Assembly: GCF_016862075.1 (NCBI RefSeq)
Contig: NZ_BOMG01000103.1
Span: 1 to 64,000 of the forward strand
Reading direction: 5' to 3'
Length of the DNA stretch: 64,000 bases
Source: Actinoplanes couchii
GTDB taxonomy: Bacteria > Actinomycetota > Actinomycetes > Mycobacteriales > Micromonosporaceae
Part shown: one piece after another, positions 51,497 to 60,257 of the stretch
Position numbering within the stretch: the first letter of the stretch is position 1
How the letters are laid out: each line of letters starts with the position of its first letter
Notes under the pieces: generated by a model
Seen by the model: only the letters and a program-made list of their open reading frames with translations
Databases searched by the model: none
What the model was told of the DNA's origin: nothing
Made by a program: the position numbers and the translations under genes

Positions 51497-53175
51497 GCCG
51501 CACCGGCCATCCGGTGGTAGGCGCCTTCGGCGGCCAGTAGCCGATCCGGCGGCCCCTGTTCGGCCACCCGCCCGTCGTCGAGGACCACGATGTGTTCGGC
51601 GTCGCGGACGGTGGACAGGCGGTGGGCGATGACCAGGGTGGTCCGGTGCTCGGCGAGCCGGGCGAGGGCCTGCTGGATGGTCGCCTCGTTGGCGGAGTCG
51701 ATCGCCGACGTGGCCTCGTCGAGGACCAGGATCGGCGCGTCCTTGAGCAGGGCGCGGGCGATCGCGATGCGCTGGCGTTCGCCGCCGGACAGCCGGGTGC
51801 CGCGTTCGCCGATCATGGTGTCGTAGCCTTCCGGTAGTGCGGTGATGAAGTCGTGGGCGGCGGCGTCCCGGGCGGCCCGTTCGACGTCGGTGTGGTCGGC
51901 GCCGGGCCGGGCGAGCAGCAGGTTGTCCCGGACGGTGCCGTGGAACAGGTAGGTGTCCTGGGAGACCACCGACACCAGGGCGCGCATCTCGTCCAGGTTC
52001 ATCCGCGCGATGTCGACGTCGTTGATCAGGACCCGGCCGGTGGACGGGTCGAAGGACCGCAGCAGCAGGGCGATGACCGTGCTCTTGCCGGCGCCGGAGT
52101 GGCCGACGATGGCGGTGGTGCGGCCGGCCGCCGCGGTGAACGTGACGTCGGTCAGGGCGGGGGTGCCGGGGACGTACGCGAAGGTGACCTTGTCCAGGCG
52201 TACCTCAGCAGGCCCGGAAATGATCGGCGACGACCCGGACCGGATCGCCTGCGGTGAGTCCAGCAGCTCGAAGACGCCGTCGGCGGCCGCCAGGCCCGGG
52301 TAGGCGCCGTGGAACGCCCGGCTCAGGTCGGTCAGCGGCCGGAAACACTCCCGCGACAGCAGCAGGATGATCAGCAGGGTGCCGATGTCGAGCAGGCCGT
52401 TCGCGGTGCGCAGCGCGCCGACGCCGACGGCCAGGCCGGTGCCGGCTCCGGCGGCGAGACCGACGACGACCTCGTAGGAGGCGACCGCGGCGGTCAGCCG
52501 GGTGGAGGTGACGGCGAACTCGGCGGACTGGGCGGCCATCTGCTCGCCGCGGCGGCGGTGCGCGTTGATGCCCTTGAGCGTGACCATGCCCTGCAGCGCG
52601 TCGAGGGTGTCGGCGTAGAGCGCCCGGTAGCCGGTGAACCACGTCGCCAGGGGCGCGCTCATCAGCCGCCGGGAGATCCGCGGGGCGGCGCCGACCAGGA
52701 CCGCGCAGGCCGCGACGGTGGCCCCGACGACCGGATCGAGCACCCAGACGTACGTGATCAGCACGGTCGCGCCGATCAGCGACGAGATCAGCTGGGGCAG
52801 GAAGTTCGCGAAGTAGCCCTCCATCGACTCGACGCCGTCGACCACGGTGGACTGGACCCGGCCGGTGCGGGTGCCGGTGGTCCAGCCGGGGCCGAGGGCG
52901 AACAGTTTCGCCAGCAGCCGGTCACGCAGGGCGTCCTTGATCCGGGCGGCGACCGTGGTGGCGGCGACCTCGCGGGCCCAGAGCAGTCCGGCGCGGGCCG
53001 CCTGCAGGGCGATGATCCCGGCCACCGCGGCGACGGACAGCCCGCCGCCGAGGACCTGGGCGATGAGCAGCCCCTGGCCCGCGTAGGTGGCGGTGATCGC
53101 CAGTCCGATCAGGACCAGTGCGGCGATCCCGGCACGGCGCGGGGCGGCCAGACCGAGGAGTCTTCGGTTGAACAT
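51493..53175 (-). CDS. ABC transporter, exporter-type half (CydD/IrtA-like), first gene of pair
   Basis: A 560-aa half transporter with six transmembrane segments and an NBD: Walker A GHSGAGKSTV, Q-loop VVSQDTYLFHGTV, signature LSGGERQRIAIARALL, Walker B ILVLDEATSAID, H-loop AHRLSTV. Start ATG 53175 lies 81 bp from the divergent importer gene. It is translationally coupled to the second half transporter. Exports or imports a small molecule, possibly a siderophore or thiol; the substrate is not deducible. Confidence 0.85.
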   Translation of the reverse strand: MFNRRLLGLAAPRRAGIAALVLIGLAITATYAGQGLLIAQVLGGGLSVAAVAGIIALQAARAGLLWAREVAATTVAARIKDALRDRLLAKLFALGPGWTTGTRTGRVQSTVVDGVESMEGYFANFLPQLISSLIGATVLITYVWVLDPVVGATVAACAVLVGAAPRISRRLMSAPLATWFTGYRALYADTLDALQGMVTLKGINAHRRRGEQMAAQSAEFAVTSTRLTAAVASYEVVVGLAAGAGTGLAVGVGALRTANGLLDIGTLLIILLLSRECFRPLTDLSRAFHGAYPGLAAADGVFELLDSPQAIRSGSSPIISGPAEVRLDKVTFAYVPGTPALTDVTFTAAAGRTTAIVGHSGAGKSTVIALLLRSFDPSTGRVLINDVDIARMNLDEMRALVSVVSQDTYLFHGTVRDNLLLARPGADHTDVERAARDAAAHDFITALPEGYDTMIGERGTRLSGGERQRIAIARALLKDAPILVLDEATSAIDSANEATIQQALARLAEHRTTLVIAHRLSTVRDAEHIVVLDDGRVAEQGPPDRLLAAEGAYHRMAGAA

Positions 53176-53194
53176 GCCGTCACACAGCCCCTTC

Positions 53195-53243
53195 GATCAA
53201 CATTGATCATGATGGTACGTTGCTGCACATACTTTGCAACAAC
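53195..53243. promoter_or_regulatory. Two inverted repeats between divergent transporter genes
   Basis: In the 81-bp divergent spacer: gatcaa-ca-ttgatc (53195-53208, perfect) and gttgctgcaca-tac-tttgcaacaac (53219-53243, 9 of 11 paired). The first is 20 bp upstream of the half transporter start, the second sits just before the ribosome-binding site of the importer. Plausible operators for one or both units. No DtxR/IdeR-type box was found. Confidence 0.45.
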
Positions 53244-53256
53244 CTAGGAGCTGCGG

Positions 53257-54312
53257 GTGGCAACGGATCTGCTCGGCGTCGAGACACGACGACGCCGGAC
53301 GGCCCTCTGGCTGGTGGCCCTGACCACGGGACTGGTGGTGACCGCACTGGTCGCCGTCGGCACGGGCGCGATCGGCATCGACCCGGTCACGGTCGCCCGC
53401 ATCATCCTGCACCAGGGGCTCGGCATCGGCGACGTGACATGGACCCCACCCGAGCAGGCCATCGTCTGGCAGGTCCGGCTCCCCAGGGTGGTCCTCGGAC
53501 TGCTGGTCGGAGCCGGGCTCGCCGTCTGCGGCGTCGCCCTGCAGGCCATGGTCCGCAACGTGCTCGCCGACCCGTACCTGCTGGGCATCAACTCCGGCGC
53601 CTCCAGCGGAGCCGCCGCCGCCCTGCTCTTCGGCGCGGGCGCCGGCTTCGGCCAGTACGCGCTCTCCACCAGCGCCTTCCTCGGCGCCCTCGCCGCATCG
53701 CTGCTGGTCTTCGCGATCGCCCGCACCGGCGGCCGGATCACCTCCATGCGGCTGCTGCTGGCCGGCGTCGCCGTCGGCTACGCCCTCTACGCCACCACCA
53801 GCTTCCTGATCTTCGCCTCCAACAGCGCCGAAGGCTCCCGCTCAGTGATGTTCTGGCTGCTCGGCTCCCTCGGCCTGGCCCAGTGGGACGCCCTCCTCGC
53901 GGTCGCCGCCGTCGTGATCCTCGGCACCATCGCCTACCTGACGATCCTCGGCCGCCGCCTCGACGTCCTGGCCGTCGGCGACGAGACCGCACACACCCTC
54001 GGCGTCTCCCCCGACCGCTTCCGGATGCGCCTGCTGATCCTCGTCTCGCTCTGCGTCGGCGTCCTGGTCTCCGCCGCCGGCAGCATCGGCTTCGTCGGCC
54101 TGGTCGTCCCGCACCTGGCCCGCCGCATCGTCGGCGCCCCCCACGTCCGCGTCGTCCCGATCTCCGCCCTGCTCGGCGCGATCCTGCTGGTCTGGGCCGA
54201 CGTCATCGCCCGCGTGCTGCTCGCCCCGCAGGAGATCCCGATCGGCATCATCACCTCCCTGCTGGGCGCACCGTTCCTCCTGATCCTGATCCGCCGACTG
54301 CACTCCTCCTGA
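53257..54312 (+). CDS. ABC importer permease (BtuC/FecCD family)
   Basis: A 351-aa inner-membrane permease with about ten transmembrane segments; GTG 53257 behind AGGAG. Family blocks: RLPRVVLGLLVGAGLAVCG, LADPYLLGINSGASSGAA, the cytoplasmic GRRLDVLAVGDETAHTLGV and GFVGLVVPHLARRIVG. This family takes up siderophores, haem, cobalamin or, in actinobacteria, possibly F420-0. With the lipoprotein at 54322 and the ATPase at 55260 it forms a complete BtuCDF-type importer. Confidence 0.9.
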   Translation: MATDLLGVETRRRRTALWLVALTTGLVVTALVAVGTGAIGIDPVTVARIILHQGLGIGDVTWTPPEQAIVWQVRLPRVVLGLLVGAGLAVCGVALQAMVRNVLADPYLLGINSGASSGAAAALLFGAGAGFGQYALSTSAFLGALAASLLVFAIARTGGRITSMRLLLAGVAVGYALYATTSFLIFASNSAEGSRSVMFWLLGSLGLAQWDALLAVAAVVILGTIAYLTILGRRLDVLAVGDETAHTLGVSPDRFRMRLLILVSLCVGVLVSAAGSIGFVGLVVPHLARRIVGAPHVRVVPISALLGAILLVWADVIARVLLAPQEIPIGIITSLLGAPFLLILIRRLHSS

Positions 54313-54321
54313 AAGGCCACC

Positions 54322-55263
54322 ATGAAAAAGGCCCTCATCCCCCTGCTCCTCCTGACCCTGGCGGCGTGCAGCACCACCCCCGCGGCCTCCGAGAAGTCCG
54401 GCGGCCTCACGATCAGCAACTGCGGCGTCGACGTCACCTTCGAGAAGGCGCCCGAACGGATCGTGATGCTCAAGAGCGCCGCCGTGCCGTACCTGCACTC
54501 CCTCGGCGTCATGGACAAGGTCGTCGCCCGCGCCGGGCAGTACCCGAAGGACTACTACGACGCCGCCACCCAGGCCGAGATCGACAGGATCCCGCTGCTC
54601 ACCGACGAACACGACACCAGCGGCCACCTGCAGATCTCCAAGGAGGTCGTGATCGCCCAGACCCCCGACCTGGTGCTCGGCGAGGTCGACAACCTGTCCC
54701 GCGACTCGCTCGCCAGCGTCGGCATCCCGCTGCTCGAAGAACCGGCGATGTGCAAGAACGCGACAGCCGTCCCGACGTTCGAGGACATCTTCAAGCAGAT
54801 GGAGAGCTACGGAAAGGTCTTCGGGCGGGAGACCGAGGCGGCCACCGCCGTCACCGCCCTCAAGGCCCGCCTCGACAAGATCACCAAACCGGCGACCCAG
54901 CGCACGGCGGCCGTCCTCTACCCGACCGTCGGTGGCGGCGTCACCTACGCCTACGGCTCGACCAGCATGGCCCACCCGCAGCTGGAGGCGGCCGGTTTCA
55001 CCAACGTCTTCGGCGACAGCCCCGAGCGGGTCTTCGAGGTCACCCTGGAGGAGCTGCTCGGCCGCAACCCCGACGTGCTGATCCTGCTCTACCCCGACGG
55101 CGACGCCAAGGCCGTCGAGCAGGCGATCACCGCACTGCCCGGCGCCGACAAGCTCAAAGCAGTCCAGAACGGCAACGTGATGACCCAGCTGTTCAACTTC
55201 ACCGAACCGCCCACCCCGCTGTCCATCGACGGCCTCGAGAAGATCGTGCAGCGTTTCCCGTGA
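54322..55263 (+). CDS. ABC importer substrate-binding lipoprotein (BtuF/FepB-like)
   Basis: A 313-aa lipoprotein: signal with lipobox LTLAAC (lipid Cys16). The mature fold is the two-lobed helical-backbone type: ISNCGVDVTFEKAPERIVML at the N-lobe start, VIAQTPDLVLGEVDNLS, and PDVLILLYPDGDAKAV in the C-lobe. The NCG...PERI pattern is known from haem/siderophore binders and from the proposed F420-0 binding proteins; the ligand is not decidable here. Starts 9 bp after the permease; its stop overlaps the ATPase start (GTGA). Confidence 0.85.
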   Translation: MKKALIPLLLLTLAACSTTPAASEKSGGLTISNCGVDVTFEKAPERIVMLKSAAVPYLHSLGVMDKVVARAGQYPKDYYDAATQAEIDRIPLLTDEHDTSGHLQISKEVVIAQTPDLVLGEVDNLSRDSLASVGIPLLEEPAMCKNATAVPTFEDIFKQMESYGKVFGRETEAATAVTALKARLDKITKPATQRTAAVLYPTVGGGVTYAYGSTSMAHPQLEAAGFTNVFGDSPERVFEVTLEELLGRNPDVLILLYPDGDAKAVEQAITALPGADKLKAVQNGNVMTQLFNFTEPPTPLSIDGLEKIVQRFP

Positions 55264-56024
55264 TCGAAGCCGAAGGGGTGTCCTGGCGTTACGGCGCCAA
55301 CCCCGTGATCGACGGGGTGGGCGTCACCGCCCGCCCCGGCCGGCTGCTCGGCCTGATCGGCCCGAACGGCAGCGGCAAGACCACCCTGCTGCGCCTGCTC
55401 TACGGCGCCCTGCGCAGCCCCACCGGCCAGGTCACGATCGACGGCGACCCGCTGCCGTCCCTCGCGCCGCGTGAATCAGCCCGCCGGATGGCCGTGGTGG
55501 TCCAGGAGACCACCGGCGACACCGCCCTGACCGTCGCCGAGATGGTGCTGCTGGGCCGAGGCCCACACCTGTCCACCTTCCAGCGGGCCGGCGCCAAGGA
55601 CCACGAGGTGGCGGCCCGCTGCCTGACCCGCGTAGGCGCCGCCCACCTGGCCGCCCGCTCGTTCGCCGGCCTGTCCGGCGGCGAACGCCAGCGGGTCCTG
55701 ATCGCCAGGGCGCTCGCCCAGGAGGCCACCCACCTGCTGCTGGACGAGCCCACCAACCACCTGGACATCCGCTACCAGCACGAGATCCTGCGCCTGGTAC
55801 ACGGCCTGGGCACCTGCTCCATCGTGGTCCTGCACGACCTGAACCTGGCAGCCCGCTACTGCGACGACCTGATCCTCCTCGGCGACGGCGGAGTGGTAGC
55901 CGCCGGAACCGTATCCGAAGTCCTGGAACCCAAGATCCTGGAACCGGTCTACGGCATCGGCATCCACCGCATCGAACTCGACGGCCACCTCCACCTGCTC
56001 TTCCACCCCAACGACGAGGGGTGA
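55260..56024 (+). CDS. ABC importer ATP-binding protein (BtuD/FecE family)
   Basis: A 254-aa ATPase from GTG 55260, overlapping the binding-protein stop (GTGA). Walker A LIGPNGSGKTTLL, Q-loop VVVQET, signature LSGGERQRVLIARAL, Walker B HLLLDEPTNHLD, H-loop VLHDLNLAARYCD. The DEPTNHLD block and the EVLEPKILEPVYGI tail are typical of iron/cobalamin-type importers. Third gene of the unit starting at 53257. Confidence 0.9.
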   Translation: MIEAEGVSWRYGANPVIDGVGVTARPGRLLGLIGPNGSGKTTLLRLLYGALRSPTGQVTIDGDPLPSLAPRESARRMAVVVQETTGDTALTVAEMVLLGRGPHLSTFQRAGAKDHEVAARCLTRVGAAHLAARSFAGLSGGERQRVLIARALAQEATHLLLDEPTNHLDIRYQHEILRLVHGLGTCSIVVLHDLNLAARYCDDLILLGDGGVVAAGTVSEVLEPKILEPVYGIGIHRIELDGHLHLLFHPNDEG

Positions 56025-56611
56025 TGCGGGTGGGTTTGATGACCTTGAGGGGGACGGGGCTGGGGCGGCGGTAGCCCACTCCGGATGGTCAGGCTTGATC
56101 CCTCCGTTGGCCACCGCCGCCCCAATACCTTGCACGGCTGAAAGCATCGCCCGTTGCGGTCTTTTAGAACCCACTTTTGTACGGACGAATGGTCCCCAAA
56201 CGCAACGGCGAGTCTCGTGGCTGCCGCGTGTGGTGGGCTTTTGGTCGCGATTTCCCCGCGGGTTCCGGGCCGGATGCGGTGGTCACCGAGGTGGAGATCT
56301 GCAGCACTACTGCCGAACGACCACACTCTCGGATTTCACGAGTGCGGTCGCCCCTCCGCGATAGCCCGAGCACGGCCCGCTTTGACTGCGAGGCCAAGGG
56401 GCGAACCGCAGCGACCGGACTGGACGTGGATTGGCTCTACGGCCAGCTACTGCGTCGCGTGTCGGTAGAGCCTCGGCCCAACCTCACCTTCGGCGTTGTG
56501 GGCACCATGAACGCGGCCAGCGCAGCCCAGCGTTTTCCACCTTGACCTTGAGAAGAGGTAGGCGACGACGGCCGTATGACCGAACAGTAGAGAATGGAGT
56601 ACCGCATCGCC
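56025..56611. other. 587-bp region without a recognised gene
   Basis: Several short open frames exist on both strands, but none shows coding-like composition or a family motif; the best (56177-56545 plus) is a patchwork of Arg/Ser/Pro. The region begins with a long inverted repeat (56061-56124). It marks a drop in GC compared with the transporter genes to its left. Could be remnant DNA of an inserted element, but no transposase motif is visible. Confidence 0.4.
56061..56124 (+). terminator. Long inverted repeat after the importer operon
   Basis: Arms tggggcggcggtagccca (56061-56078) and ttggccaccgccgcccca (56107-56124) pair over about 16 of 18 bases with a 28-nt loop holding a smaller ggat/gatcc stem. 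It begins 36 bp after the ATPase stop. Likely a terminator; a mobile-element end is an alternative. Confidence 0.55.
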
Positions 56612-57457
56612 CTACACCGGAAGTTCAATATGCCAGAAAGGGCTGGGATGCGGGAGTTGGGAAAAGCCTGATGCCTTCAGTACCCGAAGCCCGTCGGGAC
56701 TCGCCGGCCGAGCGAAGACGTGTTGCACTCCAGTTTGTTGAGCAAGAAGTTCGATGAAGCTCAGTACCCAAGCTCTCGCTGCCGGCCCCTTCCCGGCGAC
56801 TCCTCCAATGTACATACCATACGGGCGCAGCCATGATTTGGGTATGCATTTTACGATACCAATATCCGAAACGTCGATGATTTTACTATCGCGAAAATCC
56901 TTCACCGCCCCCTTCTTGAGGGGAGCCACCACAAGCATTCCGACCAACTCGCGACGGGCGCCAACTTTCCTTTCAATCAAACGCGTGGTCAGGGAGTTAT
57001 GACGGTGAAGCGTCTTCATCAGCGCCAGCGAAGGCGGATCGTACGGCAGGAAGGATTCCAGAAACTGGTGAGCATCAGCTATGTCCCGACTACTCGACGC
57101 CCACCGTGAACCATGAACTCCAACCTGGAGGCCAGGCAGTTGCCGACCCCCTAGCGGCATGCGGCGCACCAGAACCAGTGCACGACAGAATGCTGATATC
57201 AGAAAAATTACCGCAGTGAGGCCGAGGGCGATGCTAGCCAACCTGAGCACCAGTACTTGATTACTGTTTGATACCGACACCGCGATACCGAGCAATCCAA
57301 GAATCGTGGCAATGCACCAAGTAGCAATCGCTAGTTGCCAGTTCTGCGGAACCCCCATTACGGATCTGGTCAATCTCACCAAAACTCCTAATCCAGTCAC
57401 TGACAGACTCCACGGCGGCCCGACACCAGCACCGCCCAAGGATATCGATGGAGTCAA
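56612..57457 (-). CDS. Hypothetical membrane protein with GNAT-like C-terminus
   Basis: Up to 281 aa; the TTG at 57457 is only one possible start, and MGVPQNWQLAIATW is another. Two adjacent transmembrane segments (about residues 42-64 and 70-95: LAIATWCIATILGLLGIAVS, LASIALGLTAVIFLISAFC) lead to a cytoplasmic domain with LVGMLVVAPL, YGMYIGGVAGKGPAARAWVL and the end PDGLRVLKASGFSQLP, which looks like an acetyltransferase (GNAT) core with a G-x-G-x-x-A variant. Its composition is clearly less GC-rich than its neighbours, suggesting acquisition by transfer. Function not recognised. Confidence 0.55.
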   Translation of the reverse strand: MTPSISLGGAGVGPPWSLSVTGLGVLVRLTRSVMGVPQNWQLAIATWCIATILGLLGIAVSVSNSNQVLVLRLASIALGLTAVIFLISAFCRALVLVRRMPLGGRQLPGLQVGVHGSRWASSSRDIADAHQFLESFLPYDPPSLALMKTLHRHNSLTTRLIERKVGARRELVGMLVVAPLKKGAVKDFRDSKIIDVSDIGIVKCIPKSWLRPYGMYIGGVAGKGPAARAWVLSFIELLAQQTGVQHVFARPASPDGLRVLKASGFSQLPHPSPFWHIELPV

Positions 57458-57653
57458 CTATCAAGCCAGGACGCAAGATCGATTCGCGTATGACCTCGGA
57501 CTACGTTGATCCTAAATTTCTCCGCCACTGAGCCTTTTGCAAAAAGATGATCTTCGTGAGTTTGCGAGAACTTACGAACTGCGGCAGATCCGCACGTCTG
57601 CCGACGGATGGTGCGGATGATCAACAAACTCGACATACGTAGACAACGTTTCC

Positions 57654-58505
57654 TCAGGTCGTTGGCGAGGTACTTCTGATCCGCTCCACAATGTACGAGG
57701 CGAGTTCGTGCGGCGCCTGTTCGGGAATCCAGTGCGAAACGCCGTCGAGCACCTTGAAGTCGAACGGCCCCGTCACCCACCGGCTGGTCAGCTCCGCGGC
57801 TCGCCGCCCGATGGCGATGTCGCCGGTACTCCAGACATAGGTGGTCGGGACGTGGACCGCCCCGGCCCTGAGCCCGACGAAGGTGTCGAGCGGCATGGCG
57901 CGGTACCACCGCAACGCGCCGGCCAGGCCGCCCGGATCGCCGATGAGCCGATCGGCATACTCCCGCGCCAGGTCGGCGCCGAGACCGGACCGCTCGAGCA
58001 TCGCCACCGCAAGCCGGCCACCCCGAGCCCGAACGGCAGCCTCAGGAAGCCAGGGCACCTGAAAAAACCCGACATGCCAAGCCTGCCAGAACTGCCGACT
58101 GCTCACCAAGGCCGCCACCACCGCCCGAGGATGCGGCGCAGAAACAGCGGTCAAAGTATGCAGACGCTCCGGCCTCATGGCGGCGACCATCCACGCCACC
58201 CCGCCACCCCAGTCATGGCCGACCAGATGAATCCGCTCAGCCCCGGCAGCATCAACAAGAGCCACAACGTCAGCCACAAGTTCCCCGAGCCGATAGGCCC
58301 ACCGAGCCCGAGGCCGAGCCCGCGGATCGTAACCGCGTTGATCAGGCGCAATAACCCGGTAGCCAGCCGCAACCAGCGGCCGGGTAACCCCGACCCACGA
58401 TCGCGCACTCTGCGGAAGCCCGTGCAGAAGCACGACAATCTCCGCCCCCACCGGCCCTTCATCCAACACGCCGAACCGCATGCCGTCGCGGGAAAACCCC
58501 TCCAC
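57654..58505 (-). CDS. Alpha/beta hydrolase, epoxide-hydrolase-like
   Basis: A 283-aa protein read from GTG 58505 (VEGFSRDGMRFGVLDEG, the usual first strand); an ATG at 58571 would add a non-family extension. Motifs: oxyanion LLHGLPQ, DQRGYDPRARP, and the nucleophile region GHDWGGGVAW with Asp as nucleophile, as in epoxide hydrolases and haloalkane dehalogenases. The late DGVSHWIPEQAP histidine completes the triad. Cytoplasmic; stands alone. Third-position GC is normal, unlike the gene to its left. Confidence 0.8.
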   Translation of the reverse strand: MEGFSRDGMRFGVLDEGPVGAEIVVLLHGLPQSARSWVGVTRPLVAAGYRVIAPDQRGYDPRARPRARWAYRLGELVADVVALVDAAGAERIHLVGHDWGGGVAWMVAAMRPERLHTLTAVSAPHPRAVVAALVSSRQFWQAWHVGFFQVPWLPEAAVRARGGRLAVAMLERSGLGADLAREYADRLIGDPGGLAGALRWYRAMPLDTFVGLRAGAVHVPTTYVWSTGDIAIGRRAAELTSRWVTGPFDFKVLDGVSHWIPEQAPHELASYIVERIRSTSPTT

Positions 58506-58625
58506 GACATGGACGTTACTCTCTGCACCCCCACAACGACGGACAGCCAAGTAGCGACAATGTTCGATCATTCATCCGAGCAGACCCCGGCTCTACGTCG
58601 ATGCCTCATGGCTTTGCAGACTCGC

Positions 58626-58829
58626 TCAACCGGAGCGTCTGATCTTGCGCATGAGCATCGCCCAGACCCCGTAGCCGGATCCGAAATCCCCGGTGACCGC
58701 ACCCGCGGCGGAGCCCGTAAATAGGGCGTGCGCGCAGTCTGGGCAGACTTCACGTCCCGTGACCGTCTTCTCGAACGGTTCGCGGACACCGCGACCACAG
58801 TCAGGGCATTCCCGGCTTGACAAACCCAT
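58626..58829 (-). CDS. Small zinc-ribbon protein
   Basis: A 67-aa protein starting MGLSSRECPDCGRGV at ATG 58829, behind GGAGG. Two CPDC knuckles (CPDCGRGV, VCPDCAHALF), 27 residues apart at their first cysteines, form a treble-clef or ribbon-type zinc site; the C-terminal 30 residues are a short hydrophobic tail (YGVWAMLMRKI). Longer upstream starts cross a non-coding region. Function unknown; similar mini zinc ribbons occur as orphan genes in actinobacteria. Confidence 0.6.
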   Translation of the reverse strand: MGLSSRECPDCGRGVREPFEKTVTGREVCPDCAHALFTGSAAGAVTGDFGSGYGVWAMLMRKIRRSG

Positions 58830-59146
58830 CAGTGCCTCCCACGATCGGGTTCTTGAGGTACGGCCATGTCGCAGCCTTGTGCTCTGATGATCGGCAGTCC
58901 TAGGCGCTGACTTGAACGTCAAGCGGCTGACCCAAGCGCAGCCGAAGATGGATGCCAATGTCGCCTACGGTCTGGGAACGCCATCTTTCGCAAAACAAGA
59001 AACCGGCGTCCAGCATAAACGAATATTTATCATGAAATGTGCCGGAAACCCTGGCCCTTTCGACTGTCAGGACCAACTGAACCGTGGTGGCGATCGCCCA
59101 TCTCAGCAAACACAATCGAAGTCCCTAGAGAAGGGCTGGTGCCACT
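58830..59146. other. 317-bp divergent spacer, low GC
   Basis: Separates the zinc-ribbon gene from the membrane-protein gene. It holds a small inverted element cttga-acg-tcaag (about 58911-58923) and AT-rich stretches (aaacgaatatttatcatgaa, about 59017-59036) that could carry promoters. No gene is seen. Confidence 0.35.
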
Positions 59147-60142
59147 TTGGAGGACGATCGGCGCCGTGGATTTGTGGCTCTGGCTATCATCGACGTTCTG
59201 CTTGCCATCGCCTCCAACCTGATCGCCGAGCAGATCGGCAGTCTGGGCGCCTTCTCCATCGCCGGAGCGGTCTTTCTGGCAATCAGTGTCGCCTTCGGCC
59301 GGCTGCTTCTGGGGAAGGATGCGGCAGTGCCGTCCAGCACCAGCACTGCGGCCGGACCGGTCACACGATCCACCCAGCCTCGCCGGCAAGCCCTGCTCGC
59401 CTTCAGCGTGATCGGAGCACTCACCCTGTTTGCGATCGCAGCGGCAACGACTACCAACGACAAGAAATCCGACGACAACCGCGACGAAGGCACTCGGCCG
59501 ACCTCGCAACCGGCCACTGCTGCTCCCTCACCGTCGATGTCACCGTCACCCGCGCCGGCATCGCTCAGCGAGTACTACGCCAGGTGGCGTAACGGGCCGA
59601 TCCGGATAACCGTCCAGCACTACAACTCGTGGATCAGCCGGGCCGAGAACAAGGAAGACATCGATGCCACCCTCGTTGATGTCCGAGTCGGGATCCGCAA
59701 CGAGGGCTCCGACGTCGTTGACCTCGCCAACGCACCCGACAGCCTCGTACTGGTCATGAACTCATCGTTCGCTGCGGACATCTACCGGGTCGACCAGAAG
59801 GCCATTCCTGAGGTGCCGGCCCATTGGCACCTTTACTGTGTCGGCTTCGACAACGACGGCCGGGCGGTAACGGTGGCCGGCAAAGAGCACAGCATCAAAT
59901 GGACCGGCGGGAAACTCAGTGTCGGCGACGAGTTCACCTCGAACAGTCCTGCCCACAACGGCGCGGAATACGTGCTACCGGCCTCTGAATCAAAGTCGTC
60001 GTCTGAACTGGACGCCGTCTCTCTCAGCTCAGCTCACGTACTCGGCATCGGCTGGCTCAGCACGGGCGGAACGATCCTCGGTTATACGCCGATTTCCCAA
60101 TGGGCTGGACCGAACACCGTGGAATCTTTCCTCAAGTCCTAG
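59147..60142 (+). CDS. Membrane protein with Pro/Ser linker and extracytoplasmic domain
   Basis: A 331-aa protein from TTG 59147 (no better start in frame). Two to three transmembrane segments (about 10-28, 34-52, 83-100) are followed by a Thr/Pro/Ser-rich linker (about 115-140, PSPSMSPSPAPASLSEYY) and an extracytoplasmic domain of about 185 residues with DVRVGIRNEGSDVVDLANAP, a DUF4352/Ig-like pattern. Such proteins are common cell-envelope hypotheticals in actinobacteria. GC is moderate. Function not recognised. Confidence 0.55.
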   Translation: MEDDRRRGFVALAIIDVLLAIASNLIAEQIGSLGAFSIAGAVFLAISVAFGRLLLGKDAAVPSSTSTAAGPVTRSTQPRRQALLAFSVIGALTLFAIAAATTTNDKKSDDNRDEGTRPTSQPATAAPSPSMSPSPAPASLSEYYARWRNGPIRITVQHYNSWISRAENKEDIDATLVDVRVGIRNEGSDVVDLANAPDSLVLVMNSSFAADIYRVDQKAIPEVPAHWHLYCVGFDNDGRAVTVAGKEHSIKWTGGKLSVGDEFTSNSPAHNGAEYVLPASESKSSSELDAVSLSSAHVLGIGWLSTGGTILGYTPISQWAGPNTVESFLKS

Positions 60143-60257
60143 AATCGGACGCTCGTTCAGCGCGCGCAGACAACGAAGCCTGAACCCAGCGATCACTCAC
60201 CAGGCACTGCTGGAAACTGGACCGGCGTCCGGGTGCGGCCGTGGAGAGGTGTTCGGG

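Noticed and set aside
53176..53256. DtxR/IdeR or Zur box in the divergent transporter spacer
   Set aside because: Neither the TTAGGTTAGGCTAACC-like nor the Zur-type pattern is present; only other inverted repeats are.
53220..55259. 5' part of a 934-aa plus-strand frame before the importer ATPase
   Set aside because: Arg/His/Pro-rich out-of-frame reading of permease and binding-protein genes; the ATPase starts at GTG 55260.
56177..56545. 122-aa open frame in the 56-kb gap
   Set aside because: No motif, unbalanced composition and no ribosome-binding site; not supported as a gene.
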